Assembly: GCF_002283365.1 (NCBI RefSeq)
Contig: NZ_MQWD01000001.1
Coordinates: forward strand, 2,823,749 to 2,887,748
Length of the DNA stretch: 64,000 nt
From: Rubrivirga marina
GTDB lineage: Bacteria > Bacteroidota > Rhodothermia > Rhodothermales > Rubricoccaceae
Reading direction: 5' to 3'
Shown: piece after piece, positions 16,387 through 24,259 of the stretch
Layout: each line of letters begins with the position of its first letter
Position numbering within the stretch: the first letter of the stretch is position 1
The notes under the pieces: model-generated
The model's database searches: none
The model's input: only the letters and a program-made list of their open reading frames with translations
What the model was told of the DNA's origin: nothing
Position numbers and translations under genes: made by a program

Positions 16387-17844
16387 ATGCCGACGCTCCT
16401 CGTCCTCGCACGGCTGGCCCTCGCCGCCGTCTTCCTCGTGGCCGGCCTCGCCAAGCTCGCCGACGTCGCCGGCTCGCGCCGCGCCCTCCGCGGCTTCGGC
16501 GTACCCGCGCTGCTGGCGGCCCCGCTCGGCGTCGCCCTCCCGCTCGTGGAGGTGGTCGTGGCCGTCCTCCTGCTGCCGGCGTCGACCGCGGGGGCCGCGG
16601 CGACGGCCGCGCTCGGCCTCCTGCTCGTGTTCTCGGTCGGGATCGGCGCCGCCCTCCTCCGGGGGCAAGCGCCCGACTGCCACTGCTTCGGCCAGTTCCA
16701 CTCGCGCCCGGCCGGGCCGGCCACGCTGGTGCGGAACCTGGCGCTGGCGGCCCTGGCCGGGGGCGTCGCCGCGGCCGCTCTGAACGGGTCGGCAGGACCG
16801 GGCGCGCTCGCCTGGGTCGCTCGCCTGCCGATCGCGACGCCCACGGGCGTGCTGGCCCTCGCCGGGGTCGGGGTGGCCGGGGGGCTGACGTGGGGGCTCC
16901 TCGGGCTCCTCCGCCAGAACGGCCGGCTCATGCTCCGCGTCGAGGCGCTAGAGGCCCGGCTCGGCACCTCCGGGGGCCCGGCCGCCGTCGGCGCCTCGGC
17001 CCCGTCCTTCCGGTTGCCCGCGCTCGACGGCGCCGACGTCTCTCTGGGCGACGTGCTCTCGGGAGACCGGCCGGCGCTCCTCGTCTTCTCCGACCCCGGC
17101 TGCGGCCCGTGCCGGGCGCTCCTCCCCGAGGTCGGCCGGTGGCAGCGTGAGCACGCCGGCCGGTGGACGACCGTCGTGGTGAGCCGCGGGAGCGCCGAGG
17201 CGAACGCGGCCGAGGCCGCCAGGCACGGGCTGGACCGCGTCCTCCGCCAGCGGGACCGCGAGGTGGCCGAGGCCTACGACTGCCACGGCACGCCCGGCGC
17301 CGTCCTCGTCGACGCGCAAGGCCGGGTCGCGAGTCCGGTCCTGGAAGGGGCCGACGCGATCCGGGCGTGGGTGACGCAGGCTGCCCTCGGCCGCGCGCTG
17401 TCCGAGGCCGCCGCTCCGGTGCCCGCCGGGCTCCCCGTCGGCGCGCCGGCCCCCGGGGTCCGGCTCCCGATGGTCGACGGGCCTGACGTCGCCCTCGCCG
17501 ACCTCCGCGGCGCCGAGGCCGTCCTCGTCTTCTGGAACCCCCGCTGCGGTTACTGCCAGCGGATGCTCCCCGACCTCCGGGCCCTCGAGGCCGACCTCGC
17601 GTCCGACCCCCACGCGCCGCGGCTCCTCGTCGTCACCTCCGGGACGGCCGAGGACGCCCGGGCCCTCGACCTCCGCTCGCCCGTCCTCCTCGACTCCGCC
17701 TTCGCCGCGGGGCGCGCGTTCGGCGCCAGCGGCACGCCGTCCGCCGTCCGGATCGGCGCGGACGGCCGTGTCGCCTCGGCCGTCGCCGTCGGCGCGCCAG
17801 CCGTGCTCGCTCTGGCCGCTGGTAGAACCGAACCCGCCCTCTAG
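16387..17844 (+). CDS. MauE/DoxX-like membrane protein fused to two thioredoxin domains
   Basis: A 485-aa membrane thiol-disulfide protein. Residues 1-135 are a MauE-type four-helix membrane domain with its typical CHCFG (Cys98, Cys100), followed by one more helix (about 155-175). Then come two thioredoxin/TlpA-like folds: the first with CGPC (Cys239, Cys242) and cis-Pro in GTPGA; the second with CGYC (Cys387, Cys390) and GTPSA. In methylamine utilisation MauE and MauD help form the disulfides of the small dehydrogenase subunit; here both roles seem fused, with a duplicated thioredoxin. It sits between two cysteine-rich exported proteins (gaps 11 and 7 bp), its likely substrates. No methylamine dehydrogenase gene is present. 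Confidence 0.88.
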   Translation: MPTLLVLARLALAAVFLVAGLAKLADVAGSRRALRGFGVPALLAAPLGVALPLVEVVVAVLLLPASTAGAAATAALGLLLVFSVGIGAALLRGQAPDCHCFGQFHSRPAGPATLVRNLALAALAGGVAAAALNGSAGPGALAWVARLPIATPTGVLALAGVGVAGGLTWGLLGLLRQNGRLMLRVEALEARLGTSGGPAAVGASAPSFRLPALDGADVSLGDVLSGDRPALLVFSDPGCGPCRALLPEVGRWQREHAGRWTTVVVSRGSAEANAAEAARHGLDRVLRQRDREVAEAYDCHGTPGAVLVDAQGRVASPVLEGADAIRAWVTQAALGRALSEAAAPVPAGLPVGAPAPGVRLPMVDGPDVALADLRGAEAVLVFWNPRCGYCQRMLPDLRALEADLASDPHAPRLLVVTSGTAEDARALDLRSPVLLDSAFAAGRAFGASGTPSAVRIGADGRVASAVAVGAPAVLALAAGRTEPAL

Positions 17845-17851
17845 CCCTGCC

Positions 17852-18889
17852 ATGACCACCCGCCTCGACACCCTGGCCCGGACCCTCGGCGCCTCGACCT
17901 CCCGCCGCGACGCCCTCCGCGCGCTCGGCGCCTTCGCTGCCACGACGGCCCTCTCATTCGCCGGGACGGGCTTCGCCAGCCCACGGACCGCGGACCGCGC
18001 CCCGGTCTCGGTCCGCACGGGCGGAGCCTGCGTCGGGTCTCCCGTCCCCGGTCTCCCGGAGTTCTGCTCCAACAGCTCGAACTGCCTCTGCATGGACACG
18101 CCGGAAGGCGCGTACGCCTGCGCCGAGCTCCCGTTCGACGTCTCCTTCTGTGAGGCCCCGACCTGCGCGTCGAGCGCCGACTGCGCCGGCCTCGGCCCCG
18201 CCTACTTCTGCGGGAGCCCGGGGGACGAGTTCTGCGACGACGGCCTCGCCCGGTGCGTGGCGCCCTGCGGCCTCCTCGATTGGGCCGGCACGTGGGCCGG
18301 GGTGTCCGTGCTGGGCGGCGAGCGGCTCGACGTCCAGTTCGAGATCGCCGACGTCGAGGACGCTTTGACCGGCCGGCTCGCGGTGGCCGACCCCGTGACC
18401 GGGGCCTGGGTCGATCTCGGGACGCTCTCGGGGTACCACTACAGCACCTGGGGCTCGTGGACCATGGCGACGGGCCTCTCCGTCGCGGGCGAGTTCTCCA
18501 ATGGCGCGTTCGCAGGGACGCTCGCGTTCCCGGCCGTCGGGTCGTCGGCCGCGTTCGTTGCCAACGTGACGCTGGAGAAGGTGGGCGGACCGGTCGGGGA
18601 CGAGCCGAGCCCGCCGGGGAGCCGTGCCGTCGAGCTGGGGGCGCCCTACCCGAACCCCGCCCGGAACGGCGCGGCCGTCACGGTCCCGCTCCGCGTGGCC
18701 GAGCCGGGCGCGGTCCGCGTTGCCGTGTTCGACGTGGTCGGCCGCGAGGTCGCCGTGCTCCACGATGGCCCCGCCGCGGCAGGCGACCTCCGGCTCACCG
18801 TCGACACGCCGCTGGCGGCTGGGGTCTATGTCGTCCGCGCGACGACGGGCGCTGCGGCCGTGACACGCACGCTCACCGTCGTGCGCTAA
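17852..18889 (+). CDS. Tat-exported, cysteine-rich protein with T9SS sorting domain
   Basis: A 345-aa exported protein. The leader has a twin-arginine motif (TSRRDALRALGAF, Arg18-Arg19) and a hydrophobic core ending FASP, so export through Tat is likely. Residues about 55-150 hold 12 cysteines (SNCLCM, SADCAGLGPAYFCG, EFCDDGLARCVAPCG). A beta-rich domain of unknown role follows (about 155-260). The last 80 residues (LGAPYPNPARNGAAVTVPL to VTRTLTVVR) are a T9SS type A sorting domain that directs passage through the outer membrane. Combining a Tat leader with T9SS sorting is unusual and would allow folding or disulfide formation first. Third gene of the operon. Confidence 0.85.
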   Translation: MTTRLDTLARTLGASTSRRDALRALGAFAATTALSFAGTGFASPRTADRAPVSVRTGGACVGSPVPGLPEFCSNSSNCLCMDTPEGAYACAELPFDVSFCEAPTCASSADCAGLGPAYFCGSPGDEFCDDGLARCVAPCGLLDWAGTWAGVSVLGGERLDVQFEIADVEDALTGRLAVADPVTGAWVDLGTLSGYHYSTWGSWTMATGLSVAGEFSNGAFAGTLAFPAVGSSAAFVANVTLEKVGGPVGDEPSPPGSRAVELGAPYPNPARNGAAVTVPLRVAEPGAVRVAVFDVVGREVAVLHDGPAAAGDLRLTVDTPLAAGVYVVRATTGAAAVTRTLTVVR

Positions 18890-19265
18890 TCGAGCGATGT
18901 TGGTCGGGCAGAGACCTCGGCCGCGAGGTCAACCGCCGCCGCACACACAGGCACGTCGCGCCCTCGGTCAGCCAGGGCGCGCCGAAGGAGGCCCTAGACT
19001 CGGCGATCGCCGAGCCCTCACGCTCCGAGGCCGCCCGAGCGCGAGGCTGCAGACGTTCGCGAACGGGGCGGGGTCACTGGGAGCCGGCTCTCGGCCGCGT
19101 CGGCCCCAGTGACGAGGGCACGGGTGCCAGCAGAGGTCTCGGCCGGCGTTAGGATAGGGCCGCCCGAGCCTGAAACAGTCGGGCCCGTGGGAGTTACGGC
19201 GTGGGGTCTGGGCCACATACGACTCGCGCTCTGCGGCGTTATCTGCCCTCAGCTCCCTGGGCCAC
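18890..19265. other. Gene-free stretch after the phospholipase operon
   Basis: No coding frame with a recognisable product. One strong symmetric element lies here: GTCACTGGG (19073-19081) and CCCAGTGAC (19105-19113), a 9-bp hairpin 184 bp after the operon that could end its transcript, although no T-run follows. Confidence 0.45.
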
Positions 19266-19556
19266 CTAAGCTGCCACACGCCGGAGGCCCCTCCCTACAG
19301 GCAAGTGGAACCCGACGTGGCTTGCGACCACGCCCCACACGTCGATGTCCTGCCCGTCGAGGAGCTCGATCGGCCCGTGGTCCGGGGTCGCCGCGAGGAG
19401 CACGACCCGCTCGCCGCGCCGGACGTACTGCTTGACGGTCAGCTCGCCGTCGACAGCCGCCACGACGATCATCCCCGACTCGGGCCCTACAGCTCGGTCG
19501 ACGACGACGTAAAACGCGGAGCCGTCGGCGAGGGCGACGAGACGGCGGGGAGACAT
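19266..19556 (-). CDS. Chimeric UmuC-start/UmuD-C-terminus protein (likely non-functional)
   Basis: A 96-aa open frame. Residues 1-17 (MSPRRLVALADGSAFYV) match the first residues of UmuC. From FYVVVDRAVGPESG onward it is the C-terminal two thirds of UmuD: VVAAVDGELTVKQYVRR with the catalytic Lys, then TPDHGPIELLDGQDIDVWGV and a GFHLPVGRGLRRVAA tail. The UmuD cleavage site and catalytic Ser are missing, so it cannot self-process, and UmuC's metal ligand region is incomplete. The join falls where the two proteins share a short FYV/VVD-like string, which suggests recombination or deletion between adjacent umuC and umuD copies. It remains open over its full length, so it may be expressed. Confidence 0.65.
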   Translation of the reverse strand: MSPRRLVALADGSAFYVVVDRAVGPESGMIVVAAVDGELTVKQYVRRGERVVLLAATPDHGPIELLDGQDIDVWGVVASHVGFHLPVGRGLRRVAA

Positions 19557-19633
19557 AGGACGAGGGGAGGGACCAGGGGGGCGCCTCGTGTCGCCCGCCC
19601 TGTCACACCCGCCGGGCCCGCCCGCCTCTGGGC

Positions 19634-21577
19634 CTACGGGACGGGGAGCCGGACGGCGAACGTGGCCCGGCCAGGGGCCGAGTCCAACAGGACGAGGTCG
19701 CCCCCGTGCCCCTGGACCACCGTCTCCCACGCCATCGAGAGCCCGAGGCCGGTCCCCTCGCCCGTCGGCTTCGTCGTGTAGAACGGCTCGAACGCCCGGG
19801 CCCGGGCCTCCTCCGAGAGCCCGCCGCCGTTGTCCTCGACGACGACCTCGACGACGGCCCCGTCCCGTCGCGTGAGGACCGTCACGGCCGGGCGGTACCC
19901 CTCGCCCTCGGCCGCACACCGGGCGGCCACGGCGTACAGCGCGTTCTCGACGAGGCCCGCGACGGCCCGGCCGAGGTCCTCGGGGACCGCCTGCAGAGGG
20001 GGGACGTCGGGGCCCAGGACCAAGGCCACCTCCGCGGCCGGACTCCCCGCCGCGAGCCGGGCCTGCCGCGTCGCCTCGACCGTCAGCCGGAGGAGGGCGT
20101 GGACGTCGACCGTCCGCCGGTCGCCGGGGCCGCTCCGGGCGTGGGACATCATCGACCGGACGATCCCGTCGGCCCGGCGCCCGTGCTCGGCGATCTTGGC
20201 GAGGTTGGCCCCGAGCGTGTCGAGGTCCTCGACCAGTGGGTCTGGGAGGCCCCCGCCGAGCGCGTCGGCCACGGCGTCGTGGACGTCCGAGACGAGGTCG
20301 ACCGAGAGGTCGGCGAAGTTCGTCACGAAGTTCAGCGGGTTCTTGAGCTCGTGGGCCACGCCGGCCGTGAGCCGCCCGAGCGACGCGAGCTTCTCGGACT
20401 GGACGAGCCGGGCCTGCGCCCGGTGGACCTCGGCGAGGGCGGCCTCCAGCTCGTCGTTCTTCCGCCCCATCTCGTCGGAGTGGCGCCGGGCCCGCTCGGC
20501 GTCGTCGAGCGCGCGCTCGGCGGCGTGGCGGGCCGAGAGGGCCTCCAGGCGGGCCGCCATCTCTTGGCCGAGGATGTCCTCTCGGACCGCCTCGTTCCGG
20601 CGGAGGTGGCGGAGCGCGTGGCCCATCCGCCCGAGCGTCTCGTACGCCTCGGCGAGGGCGACGTGGGCCTGGCTGGCCCGGAGCTTGGCCCCGACGGCCT
20701 CGGCCAACTCCAGCGCCCGCTCCATCGTCTCGACGGCCTCCTTCGGCTTTCCCAGCGCGCGGAGGGCCCGGCCGATGTCCAGGAGGCTCTCGCACTCGTC
20801 TGGGCGGAGGCCGGCGCCCCGGCGGAGGTCAAGCGCCACGCGGTGGAGGAGAAGCGCGTCGCGGGGGGCGCCCTCGGCCTGGGCGAGGACGGCGAGCGCG
20901 TGGAGCGCCTGGGCCTCCGTCGCCACGTCGCCGGCCCCGCGGGCCATCGCGAGCCCCCGCTCGTGGTGGCCCTTCGCCTCGGCGTACCGGCCGAGGTCGC
21001 AGAGGGCCGTCCCGACGGCGACGTGGGCCCGGGCCTGTCCTCCAGCGATCCCGAGGCGGTCGAACAGCGCCAACGCCTCATGCCCGAACCGGAGCCCGTC
21101 GCGGGGCGCGTCGAGGTCGGTCGCGGCCCCGCTCAGCCCGATGAGGGCCCACGCCTCTTGGAGCGCGTCGCCGTCGGCGCGGACCCGGTCGAGGAGGGCC
21201 TGGAGGACCCGGAGGACCTCCTCGAAGTTGCCGAGGTCCCGGTGGGCCCACGCGAGCCCCTGCTGGACCCACCGGTCGAGCTCCAGTGGGAGGAGGTCCC
21301 GATCGCGCTCGGCGTCGAGGAGGAGGTGGAGCGCCCCGAGCGGGTCGGCGTGGAGGAGCCGGGCGTACCCGGCGAGGGCCGTCGCGAACGCCCGCCCCGG
21401 GGCGTACCCCAGCCGGCCGGCCAGAGCGAGCGACTCCCGGGCGAGCCCCTCGATCCGGTCGGCCTCGCCCGGCCCGAGCCCGTGGGCCAGCGCGTTGAGC
21501 GCGTCCACGCGGGCCGAGCTCGCCTCGCCCTCCAGGGCAGCGACGCGGGCTTCGAGGTCGGGGACCGGGTCGGTCAT
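19634..21577 (-). CDS. Cytosolic TPR-sensor histidine kinase
   Basis: A 647-aa protein. The N-terminal 350 residues are TPR-like helical repeats (ESLLDIGRALRALGKPKEAV, VALAEAYETLGRMGHALRHL). A coiled coil (about 350-400) leads to an H-box VAHELKNPLNF and a HATPase domain (VENALYAV, VEDNGGGLSEEA, GEGTGLGLSM). It lacks membrane segments and signal peptide, so it should sense a cytosolic signal through protein contacts. ATG 21577 is preferred; an in-frame ATG 60 bp upstream would run through the palindrome at 21630-21648. No response regulator lies beside it, so its partner is elsewhere. It is divergent from the DUF72 gene. Confidence 0.88.
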   Translation of the reverse strand: MTDPVPDLEARVAALEGEASSARVDALNALAHGLGPGEADRIEGLARESLALAGRLGYAPGRAFATALAGYARLLHADPLGALHLLLDAERDRDLLPLELDRWVQQGLAWAHRDLGNFEEVLRVLQALLDRVRADGDALQEAWALIGLSGAATDLDAPRDGLRFGHEALALFDRLGIAGGQARAHVAVGTALCDLGRYAEAKGHHERGLAMARGAGDVATEAQALHALAVLAQAEGAPRDALLLHRVALDLRRGAGLRPDECESLLDIGRALRALGKPKEAVETMERALELAEAVGAKLRASQAHVALAEAYETLGRMGHALRHLRRNEAVREDILGQEMAARLEALSARHAAERALDDAERARRHSDEMGRKNDELEAALAEVHRAQARLVQSEKLASLGRLTAGVAHELKNPLNFVTNFADLSVDLVSDVHDAVADALGGGLPDPLVEDLDTLGANLAKIAEHGRRADGIVRSMMSHARSGPGDRRTVDVHALLRLTVEATRQARLAAGSPAAEVALVLGPDVPPLQAVPEDLGRAVAGLVENALYAVAARCAAEGEGYRPAVTVLTRRDGAVVEVVVEDNGGGLSEEARARAFEPFYTTKPTGEGTGLGLSMAWETVVQGHGGDLVLLDSAPGRATFAVRLPVP

Positions 21578-21629
21578 GTCGGCCGAGAACGTAGAGACGG
21601 GGACGAGGCGGGACAAGATGGGGGACGGC

Positions 21630-21648
21630 GGTGACACGCCGTGTCACC
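21630..21648. promoter_or_regulatory. Perfect 9-bp-arm palindrome between divergent genes
   Basis: GGTGACACG-C-CGTGTCACC lies in the 112-bp gap between the TPR-kinase (start 21577, minus) and the DUF72 gene (start 21690, plus), 42 bp from the latter start. It fits a dimeric repressor or activator operator serving one or both promoters. A half-site, CGTGTCACC, occurs upstream of umuC near 12049. Confidence 0.55.
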
Positions 21649-21689
21649 TGGGCCCCCTACGTTCGCCGTCGACCTCCCCATTGACCGCC

Positions 21690-22760
21690 ATGTCCGAGCC
21701 GTCGCCGTTCGACCTCCGCCACGTCCACCCCCACCTCCGGTTCGGGACGGCCTCCGACCGGTACGCCGGGTGGATCGGCCAGGTCTACCCCGAGGACGTC
21801 TGGGCCGACCGGGTCTCGACGCGGACCAAGAAGCTCGGCGGGACGACGTACGAGGAGCGGACGCTCCCGGTCGAATCGACGGCCGACTACTTCCGCCACT
21901 TCTCCGTCGTCGAACTCGACTTCACGTTCTACCGACCGCTCGCCGACGACGCCGGGAAGCCAACGTCGAACCGGTTCGTCCTGGAGCGGTACGCCGAGCA
22001 CGCCCCCGACGACGCCCGCTTCCTCCTCAAGGCGCCCCAGGCGTTCTCGGCCCGGACGCTCCGTCGCGAGCGGGCCCCGGCGTCGGCCGTGAAGCTCGAC
22101 GAGGGCCTGGCCAAGAGGGGCCGCCCGGCGTACGTCCCGAACCCGACGTACCTCGACGCGGCCCGGTACGCCGACCAGTTCCTCGGCCCGGCCGTCGACG
22201 TCCTGGGCGACCGGCTGACCGGCGTCGTGTTCGAGCAGGAGTACGCGCCGAAGGGCCAGAGCCCGACGCCGGAGGCGTTCGTCGGCGAGCTCGACGGGTT
22301 CTTCGCCGACGTCCCGCCCGCGGTCGGGGGCGCCGCGGTCCAGGCCCACCTCGAAGTCCGCTCGCCGCACCTCCTGGAGCCGCCGTACTTCGCGTGGTTG
22401 GAGTCGCGGGGGCTCGGGTACGTCTTCAGCCACTGGACGTGGCTCCCGTCGCTCGGCGACCAGGCCCGGCGGGCCGGCGGGCGGTTCACGGCGGCGAACG
22501 GGGAGGCCGTCGTCCGGCTCCTCACGCCGCTCCGGACCCGGTACGAGGAGGCCTACGGGCTGGCCTACCCGTTCGACGCCGTCGTCCCCGCGCTGGCCGG
22601 GACGCCGGGGGCCCGGGAGATGATCGAGGACACGGCCGACCTCGCGGCGAAGGCGGTCGAGGCCGGGGCGGTCCTCAACGTGATCCCGAACAACCGGGCG
22701 TTCGGGAACGCCCCGCACCTCGCCCGGGCCGTGGCCGACCGGGCGCTCGACCGGCTCTGA
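21690..22760 (+). CDS. DUF72 family protein
   Basis: A 356-aa protein with the DUF72 TIM-barrel layout: an early FGTASDRYAGWIGQVYP, then FSVVELDFTFYRPL, FLLKAPQAFSA, VVFEQEYAPKG and a late VIPNNRAFGNAP. The family (E. coli YecE-like) is widespread and of unknown reaction, with a barrel related to metal-dependent sugar or endonuclease-type enzymes. No signal peptide, so cytosolic. ATG 21690 is the first start after the upstream palindrome and aligns with the family N-terminus. It is followed at 14 bp by a short helical protein gene. Confidence 0.87.
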   Translation: MSEPSPFDLRHVHPHLRFGTASDRYAGWIGQVYPEDVWADRVSTRTKKLGGTTYEERTLPVESTADYFRHFSVVELDFTFYRPLADDAGKPTSNRFVLERYAEHAPDDARFLLKAPQAFSARTLRRERAPASAVKLDEGLAKRGRPAYVPNPTYLDAARYADQFLGPAVDVLGDRLTGVVFEQEYAPKGQSPTPEAFVGELDGFFADVPPAVGGAAVQAHLEVRSPHLLEPPYFAWLESRGLGYVFSHWTWLPSLGDQARRAGGRFTAANGEAVVRLLTPLRTRYEEAYGLAYPFDAVVPALAGTPGAREMIEDTADLAAKAVEAGAVLNVIPNNRAFGNAPHLARAVADRALDRL

Positions 22761-22774
22761 GGCCGTACGGGGAG

Positions 22775-23098
22775 GTGCTCAGCGCTTCCGGCTGGACCGG
22801 ACGTCGCGAGACACGAACGTCACGATGCCGACACGACGTCCAGGCCCTCCTCTCCGTCTTCCGCAGCGACCCCGACAAGCGCCTCCGCGTCATGGCCCTC
22901 CGTGGTCTCGAGGCCGCGGGCGGCGTCGTGGCGACGCTCCGGGACGAGGCGGGGGCCGAGTTGGGTCGCCCGGTGGACCCCCGGGCCCGCCACCTCCTCA
23001 TCGCCATCCTCGTCGACCACTACGGGGCGCACGCGCTCCGCAACGACCGGGCCGTGGCGGCCCTCGCCCAGGCGGCCTCGACCGACCCGGGCCGGTGA
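22775..23098 (+). CDS. Small HEAT-like helical protein
   Basis: A reading frame of about 107 codons. The clear part is DVQALLSVFRSDPDKRLRVM, then ALRGLEAAGGVVATLRDEAG, then HLLIAILVDHYGAHALRNDR and AVAALAQAASTDPGR, which looks like two or three alpha-helical HEAT-type hairpins. The start is uncertain: GTG 22775 is the only usual start before the helical part, but its first 20 residues are arginine-rich; ATG 22892 would give a shorter protein. It lies just after DUF72 and ends before a strong hairpin. Function unknown. Confidence 0.5.
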   Translation: MLSASGWTGRRETRTSRCRHDVQALLSVFRSDPDKRLRVMALRGLEAAGGVVATLRDEAGAELGRPVDPRARHLLIAILVDHYGAHALRNDRAVAALAQAASTDPGR

Positions 23099-23118
23099 CC
23101 TCCCCCGCTCGTGATCCC

Positions 23119-23152
23119 TCGCGCCCCGTTGGGTCATCCTGGCGGGGCGCGA
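23119..23152. terminator. Bidirectional hairpin between convergent genes
   Basis: TCGCGCCCCG (23119-23128) pairs perfectly with CGGGGCGCGA (23143-23152), 10-bp arms and a 14-nt loop. It lies between the end of the HEAT-like gene (plus) and the end of the lipoprotein gene (minus), overlapping the last codons of the latter. It has no T-tract. Confidence 0.6.
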
Positions 23153-23706
23153 GTCCGTGCGGTGAGGTCATCCGTCCCGACGGCGGCGCCCTCGGCTGGA
23201 CAGGGCCCGTGGGGGAACAGCGATTCCCTCTGGGTGATGCACCCGCACGTGGGGCGGAGGCTCGACACCTCCGCGACGGCCGGGGACCGGAGGAGCTCCG
23301 AGACGCCCGGGGGACCGAGGTCCGCGAGCACGGCGGAGAGGCCGTCGCGCCGCTGGAAGCGGGCCGGCCGGGGCGACCCTCCAACGGCGACCACGGCCGC
23401 CTCGACGCTGTCGCGGTCGGGCCCAGCCACGAGCACGTACGGCCCCCAGACCCCGTAGCACGGGCGCGACGTGTCGGGCTCGACGCCGCGAGTGCGGGCG
23501 CGGTGGACGGCGACCTCGGCGAGGAGCTCGCGGGGCCCGAGGAGCTTCGCCCGCTCCAGTTCGGGGACCTCGGCCCTGACGACCTCGCTGGTGGCCCAGC
23601 ACCCGCACGCGCCGCACCCCCAGTTCACCTCGATGGGGGGGAGGGCCGGCTCGGGGCGGCACCCGACGAGGGCTCCGAGAGCGAGCGTGAGGAGGACGGA
23701 TCGCAT
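23134..23706 (-). CDS. Small cysteine-containing lipoprotein
   Basis: A 190-aa protein. MRSVLLTLALGALVGC is a lipoprotein signal peptide (lipobox LVGC). The mature part has a cysteine cluster soon after (NWGCGACGCW) and a second near the end (RPTCGCITQ), which may form disulfides or bind metal. The middle (RPCYGVWGPYVLVAGPDRDS, then VEAAVVAVGG) looks like a small alpha/beta domain. No family recognised. ATG 23706 is chosen over an upstream in-frame ATG because it begins the signal peptide. Convergent with the HEAT-like gene. Confidence 0.72.
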   Translation of the reverse strand: MRSVLLTLALGALVGCRPEPALPPIEVNWGCGACGCWATSEVVRAEVPELERAKLLGPRELLAEVAVHRARTRGVEPDTSRPCYGVWGPYVLVAGPDRDSVEAAVVAVGGSPRPARFQRRDGLSAVLADLGPPGVSELLRSPAVAEVSSLRPTCGCITQRESLFPHGPCPAEGAAVGTDDLTARTRAPPG

Positions 23707-23784
23707 GGTGGCCGAACCTCGCGGGCGGGCGCGCTCCGCCCCAAATTCCGCCATCGCTTGGAACGGTTGGCTCGCACGCGGTGC

Positions 23785-23988
23785 CTACAGCGCCTTGTCG
23801 AGGCCGGGGACCGTGTGGCGCGGCGGACTCTCGGAGGCCCGACTCACGCGCCCCTCGCGCGTCCAGCGGTCGAGCGTCCGCGTGGACACGCCGAGGTGGG
23901 CCGCCGCCTCGGCGCGCGCCAGGAGCCGGTCGCCGAGGCGGTCATTGAGGACGGCGACGTGGCGGGCGAGCCGCTCGACCTCGGCCAC
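23785..23988 (-). CDS. Small helix-turn-helix protein (excisionase/MerR-like)
   Basis: About 67 codons. A helical N-terminus (VAEVERLARHVAVLNDRLGD) precedes LLARAEAAAHLGVSTRTLDR, then WTREGRV, a standard helix-turn-helix of the excisionase/MerR type. The likely start is GTG 23988; the frame remains open further upstream but that part is low-complexity. No Shine-Dalgarno sequence is evident. Such proteins act as DNA-binding directionality factors or small repressors; the target is unknown. The 270 bp after it (23989-24259) show no gene. Confidence 0.5.
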   Translation of the reverse strand: MAEVERLARHVAVLNDRLGDRLLARAEAAAHLGVSTRTLDRWTREGRVSRASESPPRHTVPGLDKAL

Positions 23989-24259
23989 CAGCGGGGCGAC
24001 GGCGCGGGCGCAAGGTGGGGTCAGAGAGAGAGAGGACCAGGAGGAGACCGGCGGCGGCGGGCCGTCCCACGTCGTCCTGTACCGCCGCCGGCCGGTCACC
24101 TCACGACGGTGGCGCCCACCCCCGACGCGGGGCGGTCGCCCGGGTGACGGGCCTGGTAGACTCTGACTCCGAGGCGGGCCCGTGATGGACGGGCATGGGC
24201 GGCAGGGGGAGGCCGCCGATGTACGGACTCCGAGGCCCACCGTGTCTTGAACGAACCGA

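Noticed and set aside
19706-21634. Plus-strand open frame of 642 codons
   Set aside because: Antisense to the TPR histidine kinase, whose H-box and ATP-binding motifs are clear.
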